This document shows positions 6,554 through 14,914 of a stretch of 64,000 nucleotides of DNA, one piece after another. How positions within the stretch are numbered: the stretch's first letter is position 1; each line of letters begins with the position of its first letter. The stretch spans positions 1 to 64,000 of the forward strand of contig JAKSML010000002.1 of assembly GCA_024400665.1 (NCBI GenBank), read 5' to 3'. Below the pieces are notes generated by a model that was not told the origin of the DNA, made no database searches, and was given only the letters and a program-made list of their open reading frames with translations. The stretch is from Bacteroidales bacterium. GTDB taxonomy: Bacteria > Bacteroidota > Bacteroidia > Bacteroidales > P3. The position numbers and the translations under genes were made by a program.

Positions 6554-8596
6554 CTATGTAGTTGGCAATCCTAATTTATCAAAAAATGATCTATTCCTTT
6601 CTTTGGCAGAATTTAGCAATCTATCAAAAGAAAACACTTCAATATAAGCATTATAGTTTTGATTGAATCCAAAATATCCCATTTTATCGTATGTTTCTGT
6701 TAAAGAGAACAATTTGCAACGCTCTTTCATTTTTTCATTTAAATCACACAATACATAACAATATCCTGGGACAGATTTAGATTCTGGAATAGTTCTTCCA
6801 TTCGCTGTCTTTATTTCCCCTTTCCTTATTCTTTCTAGATAACCTAAAGCTTGTTCTATTGGATTTTTTTCTTCACCTTCACCTCCGACATCACATCTCA
6901 TTGGACGTTTAAACTCAACAACAGTAATTGATGCTAATGGCAATTTTGATCCTTCATTTACCAAAATAGGATTATCATATATATTTAAAGCCAACAAATC
7001 AGGTTCTTTTGAAGATTCACTATTGGTAATTGGCATTGAACTTATCGCTGTATCTGATGCTAAATAATTATGAAATGCTAATCTTTCATCTAAAAGCCAC
7101 AAATTACAATCATCCAAGGAAACCTCATTGCTAGTTTGAATCATTGGCATAATCAACTTATGAATAACATCCTCTTTTACATATTTCCCATTAGATTGCT
7201 TTTCAATGGCTTTCTCTAGCAAATCTATAATAACCTTACGATGAGCGACATAGTTCGCCAAATCAGATTTTTTCAAATCAATAACTTTAGATAAATAATC
7301 ATCCAACCTTTCACTATAAAAATTATAATCATCTATAGCGGATGGTTTCATTAATTCATGTCCTTCTATCAGTAGTTTTTCTTCAAAAGCTGCCTGTTGT
7401 TTGTGTAAATGCAATTCCAAATTCTTATCACTAATTGAAGGATCGACAATTCGATTTTCTTCAGAGATATGATTGAGTATAGACTTGTATTTGGGGGCAG
7501 ATTTGTCAACAAAGTCCTCAATCCTTTTTTTCCCTAACTCCTTATTCTTTGAAAGATATGGATCCAAAAAAGAACCTATTTTTGAAGTTACTACATTCCT
7601 TATTTCATCAAATGTAATATCTGTTTCAGAAAATATTCCGACATCGTTTTTAGCGATATTGAAATCCAAACGTTCCGTGTTTACATTGTCAGTCAGATAT
7701 TGCGAACACACAAAACACATATAATAAAAATTGCCATCATCATCATTCAATGTTCCAAATAATCCAGGCAACTTAATAGTTTCCGACTTCACTAACCTAT
7801 TAGCCGCACAATAAGATATAGTATTCGAAGAATCCGAATTGAGTTTAAACTTAATATGAGTTATCTCAAATGTCTTATTTTTTATCTCAAATGTTTCTGT
7901 TTTTGACTCGTTGAACATGTACGAATCATATTCATTGTTGACATTTATTATTTCTTTTCCATCTTCTATTGTTATTTGTGGCGCACTTCCTTCTCTTAGA
8001 AAGTACCATAAGCAATGTTCCAGCAATTGCTGACTAATTTTATTTGTTTGAAGAGGAATATTACTTTTATAATCTGCCAGCACTTCATTCAGTTTTATTA
8101 TTGTCTCAACTTTTGCATCTTGAGAAGTGTAGTCCTTTTCATCATACAAACCTCTTTCTGGATTAAAAGAAAAATCTTTTTTGCAGATTGTTCCTTCATT
8201 TCCAACATAAGTACTTTCTACAGAAACAGAGCTAAAAGCTTTCAACCACAACAGCCGCCCAACTCCCTTGCAACCCTTGTCAATCTTATAGTCAGAATCA
8301 AGTGTTAAAAAAGATTTATAATTATCTTTATTAAAGCCTATTCCATTATCTATCACAGAAAAACCACATACTTCAGACTTACTGCCAGCTATAGTCGATT
8401 GAGCAGATCGAATCACACAAATTTTAATATATGCATTCTCCATATCAATATCTTTCTGTTTTTCTATTCTTTCATCTATTGAATGAATAGAATTGACAAC
8501 AGCTTCAAATAGTGGTAATAGAACATCTGCCTTAGGTAAATTCGTATTTCGCAGACGACCTTTTAGACTTGTTTCTAGACTTGTTTGATTGCTCAT
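6554..8596 (-). CDS. GHKL/Hsp90-like ATPase with PD-(D/E)XK-like C-terminus, candidate defence protein
   Basis: 680 residues. The N-terminus has GHKL ATP-binding signatures: 'LFEAVVNSIHS' (N box, about 29-39), 'VIDNGIGFN' (about 85-93) and 'KGCKGVGRLLWLKAF' (about 107-121). The C-terminal 150 residues contain 'EPDLLALN', then 'ITVVEFKRP' and 'NPIEQALGYLERIRKG', an order that fits the D...E-x-K...Q pattern of PD-(D/E)XK nucleases. The middle is helical without known motifs. Such ATPase-nuclease fusions suggest an ATP-gated nucleic-acid-targeting protein, but the substrate is unknown. It precedes RhuM on the same strand and is strongly AT-rich, consistent with horizontal acquisition. Confidence 0.7.
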   Translation of the reverse strand: MSNQTSLETSLKGRLRNTNLPKADVLLPLFEAVVNSIHSIDERIEKQKDIDMENAYIKICVIRSAQSTIAGSKSEVCGFSVIDNGIGFNKDNYKSFLTLDSDYKIDKGCKGVGRLLWLKAFSSVSVESTYVGNEGTICKKDFSFNPERGLYDEKDYTSQDAKVETIIKLNEVLADYKSNIPLQTNKISQQLLEHCLWYFLREGSAPQITIEDGKEIINVNNEYDSYMFNESKTETFEIKNKTFEITHIKFKLNSDSSNTISYCAANRLVKSETIKLPGLFGTLNDDDGNFYYMCFVCSQYLTDNVNTERLDFNIAKNDVGIFSETDITFDEIRNVVTSKIGSFLDPYLSKNKELGKKRIEDFVDKSAPKYKSILNHISEENRIVDPSISDKNLELHLHKQQAAFEEKLLIEGHELMKPSAIDDYNFYSERLDDYLSKVIDLKKSDLANYVAHRKVIIDLLEKAIEKQSNGKYVKEDVIHKLIMPMIQTSNEVSLDDCNLWLLDERLAFHNYLASDTAISSMPITNSESSKEPDLLALNIYDNPILVNEGSKLPLASITVVEFKRPMRCDVGGEGEEKNPIEQALGYLERIRKGEIKTANGRTIPESKSVPGYCYVLCDLNEKMKERCKLFSLTETYDKMGYFGFNQNYNAYIEVFSFDRLLNSAKERNRSFFDKLGLPTT

Positions 8597-9057
8597 AATC
8601 TTATTTTTACCTTTTTATCCCCACCATAAGTAGAGATAGTATTTCCGTTAATTATTTAGTTTTTTGTTAAAGCAATATGCCTTCATGTATATATTTATCT
8701 GTTGGATGAATTAGTTTGTTAATAACTTCTTTCAAAGAAAGGTTGTGTATGTCAATAATTTTTCGTATTTTCATAGTGATAATCAAGTTATTGCAAGAAT
8801 CACCTCCATGGACAACTTTTATGCAAAGTACGCAAAAATTCTTGATATATGCAAGCTATTTTCAAAAAATCTTGTCGATGTCAGTCTTCGTCACGTCGAG
8901 AGGAAGCACGAGAATATTCAGTGAACATTCGAGCATGAATTGGCCTTGAATAACATCATAGATTATTGTTGCTCAATGAATTATTTACGAGAAAATTCAT
9001 GGATAATTCATGGAAATTCGTGTAAAAAAAATCTTATTATCATTAATTTTCTTGTTT
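8597..9057. other. Intergenic stretch between the ATPase and sensor kinase genes
   Basis: AT-rich non-coding DNA. TACTTTGCAT on the minus strand (8821-8830) could be part of the promoter for the ATPase-RhuM pair, with about 225 nt of leader. At 8911-8934 there is a hairpin centred on CAGTG that resembles the one in cassette repeat copy 1. From 9017 a 35-nt stretch (ATCTTATTATCATT...TTTTCTTG) recurs at 61086-61121 upstream of another gene. The open frame at 8716-8949 looks non-coding. Confidence 0.55.
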
Positions 9058-9070
9058 TTTAGAGGTTACC

Positions 9071-9098
9071 TGAAAAAAAAGTCGTATCTTTGCAGCAG
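9071..9098 (+). promoter_or_regulatory. Promoter of the sensor kinase gene
   Basis: An A-tract followed by TCGTATCTTTGCAGCAG; TATCTTTG at 9085-9092 is the -7 element. Transcription would start near 9099, only a few nt before the ATG at 9102, so the mRNA may be almost leaderless. The core is nearly identical to the recJ promoter at 39992-40017. Confidence 0.7.
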
Positions 9099-9101
9099 AT
9101 T

Positions 9102-11246
9102 ATGAAACGTCGCTACTTGCTGGCTGCACTGACAGCCATGGTGTTACTTATGTTTTCCGGATGCCGCTCCCGGCACTCGGAGGATATAGACCTTCGTCTC
9201 CGCGGCAGGGTTGACAACTTCAACAAGACTTCTTTCATCAACCGCTACCAGGACCCTTCGTGCGCCATCCACGAGGCCTACGACGCCCTCGCGCTGCTGC
9301 GTGACTCGCTGCCGCAGTATGCCGACGGATTCCTCCGTGCCTACAACAACCTGGCCTTCGAATACTACATGCTTGCCGAGCACGATTCGGCAGCCACCTA
9401 TATCGACAGTGTGCTCTGTCTGGCCGAGGACAGGCGCCTCGCCGCCCACTGCCAGAATGCCCAGGTGGAGCGCATCATCGCGCAGCTCACGCAGATACGT
9501 CTGCTCCAGCGGTCGTGCAAGATTGCCGACTCCTACCAACTGCTCTACAATATAGAGCGTTCCTCCGTCCTCCGCAAAGAGCCTTCCGACTATCTCTGCG
9601 CCTTTGCCCGGATGGAGTACTATATCACCTCGCTCACGCTGAACTATCACTACCGCAACAGTGCCGTGGCCTCCTCGTCGGGCACACAGCTCGACCGTGC
9701 CACCAAGCTCTCGCTCGAAGACCTCCTCGGCGAGGTGGAAGAGTCGCGCCAAAGCCTGCGCTGCGACTATGCCGAGGACCTCTCGCTCAACTACGCCATA
9801 GCGCATGCCTACTACCGCCTCTCGTCGGTGTCGGACAGCGACCCCGAGCTGCTCGCCCACGCCTACGACTACCTGATACGCAACCTGCGCATCCTTGCCA
9901 ACCCCAGGCACTACTCCGAGTACCACCTCGCCAACGTCTATCAGCTGCAGGCCTTCATCGTGGCAGACAGCAACATCGTCCCCGAAGCTTATTACCAGCA
10001 GTGCAGCACCGAGCTGGGCATCCTCGACAGCCTCGGCACCCCACTCGCCCCCTCGCCGTGGCAGACTGACGAGGAGTATGGCGCCTATATGTTCCGCATC
10101 TCTACCGACCTCTTCTTCCGCACACCCGACCCCTACCAGCACCTCGGTGCCGTGGTCTCAGCGGCAGAATACAGCCTGAGCGTGGGCGACACCCTCGCGG
10201 CTGCCGACTATTACGCCCTCGCCCTCGCCGACAGCACCTGGCACGACGGCATGGCGCCTAAGTTCGAGTCTATGCTCTACGACGGCCTCATCCGCATGGG
10301 ATATTCCAACTCGCAGGATATCAACCAGCAGTGGTATGTCCGGCAGATGCAGCTCCTCACTTTCATCCGCGAGAACGAGAGCGCCGACATCTCGCTCAAG
10401 GACCGCCTCGACCGCTCCGAGGCCCGCAACCACTACTACCTCGTCATCATCCTCATCGGCGGCATCTCGCTCATCGCACTGGGCGTATTCGTGGTCCTGC
10501 TGCGCCGGCGAGCCAAGCTACTCAAGCAGGAGAAGCTGGCTCTCCAGGAGGCAAAACGGAAGGACGTGGAACGCATCGCCAATGTCGAGACCTGCCTCTC
10601 TGTGCTGCGGCACGACATCAACCCCTTCCTCTCCTACCTCACCAACCCCCATCTGCCCGACGAGATGCGGCAGGAGGTGCTGCAGCAGCTGCTCCGCACC
10701 TTCTCGAACATCAAGAGCTGGACAAACCTCTCCATCCCCAACGGCATGCAGTTCCGCCTCACGCAGTTCCCGCTCGAAGAGGTCTTCACAGCCGTGGCGG
10801 ACAGCTGTCCGCGTCCGCACCCCGAGGTGCGGCTCGTCCATCAGCCCACCACGCTGTCCGTCAGCGGCGACCGCCAGCTGGTAGAGATACTGCTGCGCAA
10901 CCTCGTCAACAACGCGTTGCAGCACACGCAGCAAGGCTCTGTGACGCTACGGGGCGAGAGCTACAGCGAGGACAGCCGCTTTGTCCACATCACCGTGGCC
11001 GACACTGGCTCGGGCATGGATGCCGAGACCCTCGACAACCTCTTCCGCCCCGACAAGACTGTCCAGCCCGACACCGACAACCCGCACGGGACAGGCTTCG
11101 GCCTCATCCTCTCCAAATTCATCATCAAACGCCACGACGACAACACGCTCCGCGGCTGCCGTATATGGGTGGAGAGCGAGCTGGGCAAGGGCACCACGAC
11201 CCATGTGCTCCTGGCACGCCCCCAAACCGTGAGCTGTGAGCCATAA
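9102..11246 (+). CDS. TPR-containing lipoprotein sensor histidine kinase
   Basis: About 714 residues. It starts with a lipoprotein signal (lipobox 'FSGC'), followed by roughly 400 periplasmic residues of helical, TPR-like repeats, a membrane segment ('YYLVIILIGGISLIALGVFVVLL', near 440-462), and a cytoplasmic kinase. The phospho-accepting His is in 'VLRHDINPF' (about residue 504); 'NLVNNALQH', 'ADTGSGMD' and 'GTGFGLILSKF' are the N, G1 and G2 boxes. The layout matches Bacteroidales DUF5112/5113-type sensor kinases. A TTG at 9090 is in frame, but the ATG at 9102 gives the correct signal peptide. Its partner is the response regulator at 11410. The signal sensed is unknown. Confidence 0.87.
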   Translation: MKRRYLLAALTAMVLLMFSGCRSRHSEDIDLRLRGRVDNFNKTSFINRYQDPSCAIHEAYDALALLRDSLPQYADGFLRAYNNLAFEYYMLAEHDSAATYIDSVLCLAEDRRLAAHCQNAQVERIIAQLTQIRLLQRSCKIADSYQLLYNIERSSVLRKEPSDYLCAFARMEYYITSLTLNYHYRNSAVASSSGTQLDRATKLSLEDLLGEVEESRQSLRCDYAEDLSLNYAIAHAYYRLSSVSDSDPELLAHAYDYLIRNLRILANPRHYSEYHLANVYQLQAFIVADSNIVPEAYYQQCSTELGILDSLGTPLAPSPWQTDEEYGAYMFRISTDLFFRTPDPYQHLGAVVSAAEYSLSVGDTLAAADYYALALADSTWHDGMAPKFESMLYDGLIRMGYSNSQDINQQWYVRQMQLLTFIRENESADISLKDRLDRSEARNHYYLVIILIGGISLIALGVFVVLLRRRAKLLKQEKLALQEAKRKDVERIANVETCLSVLRHDINPFLSYLTNPHLPDEMRQEVLQQLLRTFSNIKSWTNLSIPNGMQFRLTQFPLEEVFTAVADSCPRPHPEVRLVHQPTTLSVSGDRQLVEILLRNLVNNALQHTQQGSVTLRGESYSEDSRFVHITVADTGSGMDAETLDNLFRPDKTVQPDTDNPHGTGFGLILSKFIIKRHDDNTLRGCRIWVESELGKGTTTHVLLARPQTVSCEP

Positions 11247-11409
11247 ACTGACAATACGAAATGAATGAATATATTAATGAATAAAAAATGTAGAGACGTG
11301 GCATGCCGCATCGGCATTGGCATGCCGCGTGGTGGCTCCCGCCTCGCACTTCTTATTCCTTTATTTTTCATTCTTCATTAATTCAATTATCAACATTCAA
11401 TTACCCAAC
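11247..11409. other. Spacer between kinase and regulator with GCATGCC repeats
   Basis: 163 nt holding two copies of GGCATGCCGC separated by 13 nt, forming a possible hairpin, then a T-rich stretch and the start of the regulator. A GGTGGCTCCCGCC segment resembles other GGCGGGAGCC intergenic repeats in the window (after rsmH and recJ, opposite orientation). No terminator with a T-run is seen, so read-through from the kinase gene is likely. Confidence 0.45.
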
Positions 11410-12219
11410 ATGTCCCCCATCAAAATCATGCTCGTTGACGACGAGCCCATCATCCGAAAAGCGCTCAAATACGAACTCAACGGTCCGCAGAGCACCATAG
11501 CCTGCGGCATCAACGACGACGGCGAGGTGCTGCGGCGGCAGGTAGAGGTGCTCGACACCTTTGCAAGCGGAGCGCAGCTCATGGCCGCGCTCGAAAGCCC
11601 CACGCCCCACCCTATGCCTGACTATCTGCTTGTGGATATGGAGTTTCAGGGCGAGCCCACAGGGGGCATCTTCATCGCCGACCGCGTGCACCAGCGTTTC
11701 CCCGACATAAAAATAGCCATCCTCTCAGGGCGTTTCGACAACCCCCTCCCAAGCGAAGGCCATCGCCACGAACGCATGATGGAGATAGCCCGCGTGGTGT
11801 TTGAGAGCCTGCACCACGGCGCCCAGGCCTTTGTGAGCAAGAACGCCGCCGGAGGATTCTCGGTGGAGAATGTGCTACGTGCCATAGAATGTCTCGAACG
11901 CGGGGAACGCTACTATTTCAACTACCCCGTGATGCTCACCCTGAAAGAGGCTGCGGAGCTGTATCTCGACAGCGCCCCTGCGGGGATGCCCGCCATCGAG
12001 ATCACTGACATCGAGCGGAAGCTCCTCCTCATGGAGGCCGCAGGCTGCACAGCCAGCGAGATTGCCGACGCCCTCTGCGAAAGCGACAAGAACGTCCAGG
12101 AGCGGCAGAAAGAGCTCTCACGCCGCCTCGACATCGTCAACAAATCGGGCGCAAGGATAGCCAAAGCCATGCAGCTTTCACTCATTAACCCCAACGATAT
12201 CAACTTCTTAAAGCGATAG
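11410..12219 (+). CDS. Response regulator with C-terminal HTH-like domain
   Basis: 269 residues from the ATG at 11410 (MSPIKIMLVDDEP). The receiver domain has the acidic pair 'VDDEP', the phospho-accepting Asp in 'LLVDMEF' (about residue 76) and Lys in 'AFVSKNAAGG'. It contains insertions compared with a plain receiver. The C-terminal 70 residues ('ITDIERKLLLMEAAGCTASEIADAL') resemble a LuxR-like helix-turn-helix but end in a divergent recognition region, so DNA binding is probable and not certain. It follows the sensor kinase in the same direction and is its obvious partner. Targets are unknown. An upstream in-frame extension to 11317 is just spacer sequence. Confidence 0.87.
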   Translation: MSPIKIMLVDDEPIIRKALKYELNGPQSTIACGINDDGEVLRRQVEVLDTFASGAQLMAALESPTPHPMPDYLLVDMEFQGEPTGGIFIADRVHQRFPDIKIAILSGRFDNPLPSEGHRHERMMEIARVVFESLHHGAQAFVSKNAAGGFSVENVLRAIECLERGERYYFNYPVMLTLKEAAELYLDSAPAGMPAIEITDIERKLLLMEAAGCTASEIADALCESDKNVQERQKELSRRLDIVNKSGARIAKAMQLSLINPNDINFLKR

Positions 12220-12358
12220 CGACACCTCACACACACTTTTCGAACAAAAAAATGGGGAAAACAGTGCTCCACGGCCCTAAAAAACAGGCCATGAGAGCAT
12301 CTATCTAAAAAAATAACTACATATATATCAGCCATTAGCGATAAAAAATAAAAAAATA

Positions 12359-12390
12359 TTTGGTCAATTGAGAAAAACTTCGTACCTTTG
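12359..12390 (+). promoter_or_regulatory. Promoter of tRNA-Cys
   Basis: TTTG at 12359-12362 and TACCTTTG at 12383-12390 with a 20-nt spacer, a textbook Bacteroidota promoter. The tRNA starts 21 nt further on. Confidence 0.8.
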
Positions 12391-12411
12391 CAATCGCTTT
12401 AAAGGCAAAAA

Positions 12412-12482
12412 GGTCGTTTGGCCGAGGGGCTAGGCACAGGTCTGCAAAACCTGCTACTCCGGTTCAAATCCGGAAGCGACCT
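12412..12482 (+). tRNA. tRNA-Cys (GCA)
   Basis: A 7-bp acceptor stem (GGTCGTT with AGCGACC, one G-T pair), a D arm with GGCCGAGGGGCTAGGC, an anticodon stem CAGGT/ACCTG with loop CTGCAAA giving anticodon GCA, and a T arm CCGGTTCAAATCCGG. The 3' CCA is not encoded. It has its own promoter and terminator and marks the border between the two-component genes and the dcw cluster. Confidence 0.97.
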
Positions 12483-12489
12483 CTAAACA

Positions 12490-12519
12490 GAGAGACTCCA
12501 CAAAGGGTCTCTTTTTTTT
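12490..12519 (+). terminator. Rho-independent terminator after tRNA-Cys
   Basis: GAGAGACTC and GGGTCTC form a stem around CACAAA, followed by eight T residues. Confidence 0.85.
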
Positions 12520-13019
12520 CGCCCCATTACCCCAAAAAACAAGAAAGCATCTCCTGCCCTCCCCCAAGCCGCCGCCTCCAGCCCCATAGCAGCTTCGCCT
12601 TAGCTCCGCCATAACTCCACTCCATAGACGAGACTTCGTCCGCTCTGCCCAAAGGTTTTTTAGTGCTGTTTTCCTCCTCGATTGCCCAACTCTTCGACAC
12701 CTTTATTCAACATAGAGCACACGCAACAAGACAGTCATATTTTTTATACCGTGCCAGCATGGCACCGACATCAGAGATATCCGACAAAAGCGAATTACCA
12801 TTTTTATAATATATCCATATTTATACAATAGCACGACAGAATGGCTCTGATCGTGGCCATCAAAAGCGGGCACGAAAGGAGGTTTTACGGCGCAGAGTTA
12901 TGAACAATCTGTTGTCAAAACGAAACTTTTTTTTGTCATTTTCGTATATAACAGATATTAAATTCTGGCAGTTAATAACTTTTTTTGGAAAAAAATGGCA
13001 ATTATTGGAAAAATAGTTG
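12520..13019. other. Non-coding region upstream of mraZ
   Basis: About 500 nt without a credible gene. At 12586-12626 there are degenerate 12-nt units of the AGCTTCGCCTTAGCTCCGCC family that recur at 31027-31087 and 60684-60755. The last 150 nt are AT-rich and hold the mraZ promoter. Confidence 0.6.
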
Positions 13020-13027
13020 TAACTTTA
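13020..13027 (+). promoter_or_regulatory. Probable -7 element of the dcw cluster promoter
   Basis: TAACTTTA preceded by an A-rich stretch, 25 nt before the mraZ ATG. It fits the TAnnTTTG consensus except for the last base. It would be the main promoter for the division and cell-wall genes. Known MraZ proteins bind direct repeats at this position; I do not see a clear repeat set here. Confidence 0.5.
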
Positions 13028-13051
13028 CAAACTGAAAATATATATATATAA

Positions 13052-13525
13052 ATGACGTTAATACTTGGCACTGAATACTGTAAGATTGATTCGAACGGTC
13101 GATTCAAGTTCCCAATTGCTTTAAAAAAGCAGTTGGAGGGCGAAATTTGCCGCTTTGTAATCCGTCAAGGATTCACCGCCGAGTGTTTAGAGTTGTGGAC
13201 GTATGCCAGTTTTCAGGTCGAAGTAGAGGAGCTCCAAAAGAGGTTGAACCCATACAACATCAGCGATGCAAAAATCATGCGCCAGATGACGCGCGCCAAC
13301 ATCGTGGAGTTGGACAGCAACGACCGCATGATGATACCGCCCGAACGTATATCGGTTATCGGGGACACCAAGGAGATCGTGCTCCAATGCACCGGCAAAT
13401 GCATCGAAATCTGGAATCGTTCCGCTTACGACAAGATGAACAACGAGATTGTCGATTTCGCATCGATAGTCGATAAACGATTAGGAGAACTGTATGGAGT
13501 ATCATCTGCCAGTGATGCTGAATGA
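13052..13525 (+). CDS. mraZ: Transcriptional regulator MraZ
   Basis: 157 residues with two AbrB-like MraZ domains: 'KIDSNGRFKFPIALKKQL' in the first and 'VELDSNDRMMIPPERISVIG' in the second, each with the expected D-x-x-G/D-R-hydrophobic-hydrophobic-I/F-P pattern. MraZ is the first gene of dcw clusters, forms ring oligomers and represses or tunes the cluster from its own promoter. The stop overlaps the start of rsmH by 32 nt, so the two are translated from one message. Confidence 0.95.
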   Translation: MTLILGTEYCKIDSNGRFKFPIALKKQLEGEICRFVIRQGFTAECLELWTYASFQVEVEELQKRLNPYNISDAKIMRQMTRANIVELDSNDRMMIPPERISVIGDTKEIVLQCTGKCIEIWNRSAYDKMNNEIVDFASIVDKRLGELYGVSSASDAE

Positions 13526-14411
13526 ATGCATCGAAGGACTGAATATCGTTCCTGACGGGACATACGTGGACGTGACCTTTGGAGGTGGCGGCCACTCTCG
13601 TGCTATCATGGAGCACCTCGGCCCCGAGGGCAGGCTGATTGGTTTCGACCAAGACGCCGACGCTCTGGAGAACGCTCTGGATGACGAGCGTTTTGCCCTG
13701 GTAAATGAGAATTTCCGTTACATGAAGAGCTTTCTCAGGCTGCGCGGCGTGAGAGAGGTTGACGGCATCATCGCCGACCTCGGCGTCTCGTCGCACCAGT
13801 TCGACGTAGCCGAGAGAGGCTTCTCCACCCGTCTGGACGGCGCCCTGGACCTGCGCATGGACCGCAGACAGGAGCTCACAGCCCGCGACCTCGTCAACAA
13901 TGCCGACGAGCAAGAGCTGACGCGCCTGCTGCGCCTCTACGGAGAGCTGCCCAACGCCTACCAGATGGCCAAGGCCATAGTCCACGCCCGCACAGAGAAG
14001 AGCATCGAGACAACCTTTGACCTGCGCGAAGCGGTAAGCCGTCATCTGCCCCGCGGCATGGAGAACAAATACTTGGCCATGCTCTTCCAAGCCCTCCGCA
14101 TAGAGGTGAACGGCGAACTCGAAGCTTTGCAAGCCATGCTGACGCAGGCCGTGGAGGTGCTGAAGCCTGGCGGAAGACTGGTGGTGATGTCGTACCATTC
14201 CTTGGAAGACCGCCTTGTGAAGAACTTTTTCAAGACAGGCAACTTCGAGGGCGAGCTGAAGAAGGATTTCTACGGGAACCCCATCGTGCCGCTGAAGCTC
14301 GTGACCCGCAAAGCCGTGACAGCCAGCGAAGCGGAGCTGCAGCGGAACAACCGAGCACGCAGTGCAAAACTTCGTGTAGCCGCCAAGGTTGAATTGAAAA
14401 TTGAGAATTGA
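13494..14411 (+). CDS. rsmH: 16S rRNA (cytosine1402-N4)-methyltransferase RsmH
   Basis: 305 residues, the usual length. Opens with 'YHLPVMLNECIEGL', has the SAM motif 'DVTFGGGGHSRAIM', and the RsmH signatures 'DGIIADLGVSSHQFD', 'RGFSTRLDGALDLRMD' and 'VMSYHSLEDRLVKNFF'. It methylates N4 of C1402 in 16S rRNA in the ribosome decoding site. It overlaps mraZ by 32 nt. The last six residues (ELKIEN) are written in an intergenic repeat (GAATTGAAAATTGAGAATTG) also seen after recJ, so the C-terminus has apparently been re-ended by repeat sequence. Confidence 0.96.
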   Translation: MEYHLPVMLNECIEGLNIVPDGTYVDVTFGGGGHSRAIMEHLGPEGRLIGFDQDADALENALDDERFALVNENFRYMKSFLRLRGVREVDGIIADLGVSSHQFDVAERGFSTRLDGALDLRMDRRQELTARDLVNNADEQELTRLLRLYGELPNAYQMAKAIVHARTEKSIETTFDLREAVSRHLPRGMENKYLAMLFQALRIEVNGELEALQAMLTQAVEVLKPGGRLVVMSYHSLEDRLVKNFFKTGNFEGELKKDFYGNPIVPLKLVTRKAVTASEAELQRNNRARSAKLRVAAKVELKIEN

Positions 14412-14461
14412 GGCAGGAGCCATCCTACAAACCTCCAAATCTTTAATAAACTGAGAATCTG

Positions 14462-14851
14462 ATGGAAGAACAAGAACGCCAGGCAACACCTGGAAATATG
14501 GAACAAACTGCGGAACCCGCACAGGAGCCGACACCCAAGAAGAAAGCCAAGAAAGGCCACCTCATGGGACGAATCCTCGGCGGCGAGATTTTGCAGAGCA
14601 AGAAGGTACAGAAGCAGCTGCCTTTAGTACTGCTACTGTGCATCTTCGGACTGCTGCTGGTACGCAACCGCTATCAGGTGGAAGACCTGACGAAAGCAAA
14701 GATTGCCAGCCAAGAGCGCATCAATGCACTGCGCGAAAGCAGCATAGAGCAGCAGAAACGCTACCAGGAGTCGATCAAAATCTCCGAGATTGCCGAGCGT
14801 CTTGACAGCACGGGGGTGGGCATCACCGCAGGACCTCCGTTTGAGATATGA
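14462..14851 (+). CDS. ftsL: FtsL-like cell division protein
   Basis: 129 residues with the bitopic layout of FtsL: a charged cytoplasmic N-terminus (residues 1-55, Lys-rich near 'PKKKAKKG'), one membrane helix ('LPLVLLLCIFGLLLV', about 59-73) and a coiled-coil periplasmic part. Sequence identity to FtsL is always low, so the call rests on topology and position between rsmH and the division transpeptidase, where Bacteroidota encode an FtsL-family protein. It should join the FtsQ-FtsL-FtsB type complex that activates septal peptidoglycan synthesis. Confidence 0.8.
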   Translation: MEEQERQATPGNMEQTAEPAQEPTPKKKAKKGHLMGRILGGEILQSKKVQKQLPLVLLLCIFGLLLVRNRYQVEDLTKAKIASQERINALRESSIEQQKRYQESIKISEIAERLDSTGVGITAGPPFEI

Positions 14852-14914
14852 GAGATTGGGAGAATCTGCGAACTAGGAAACATCATAAAATTGACAATTT
14901 AAAAGACAAATAAC

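Noticed and set aside
8716..8949. A 77-codon plus-strand open frame before the sensor kinase gene
   Set aside because: No start signal, AT-rich random composition, and it runs through a hairpin repeat.
10331..11239. A 302-codon plus-strand frame overlapping the sensor kinase gene
   Set aside because: Arg/Pro/His-rich out-of-frame translation of the kinase domain; the kinase frame contains all catalytic boxes.
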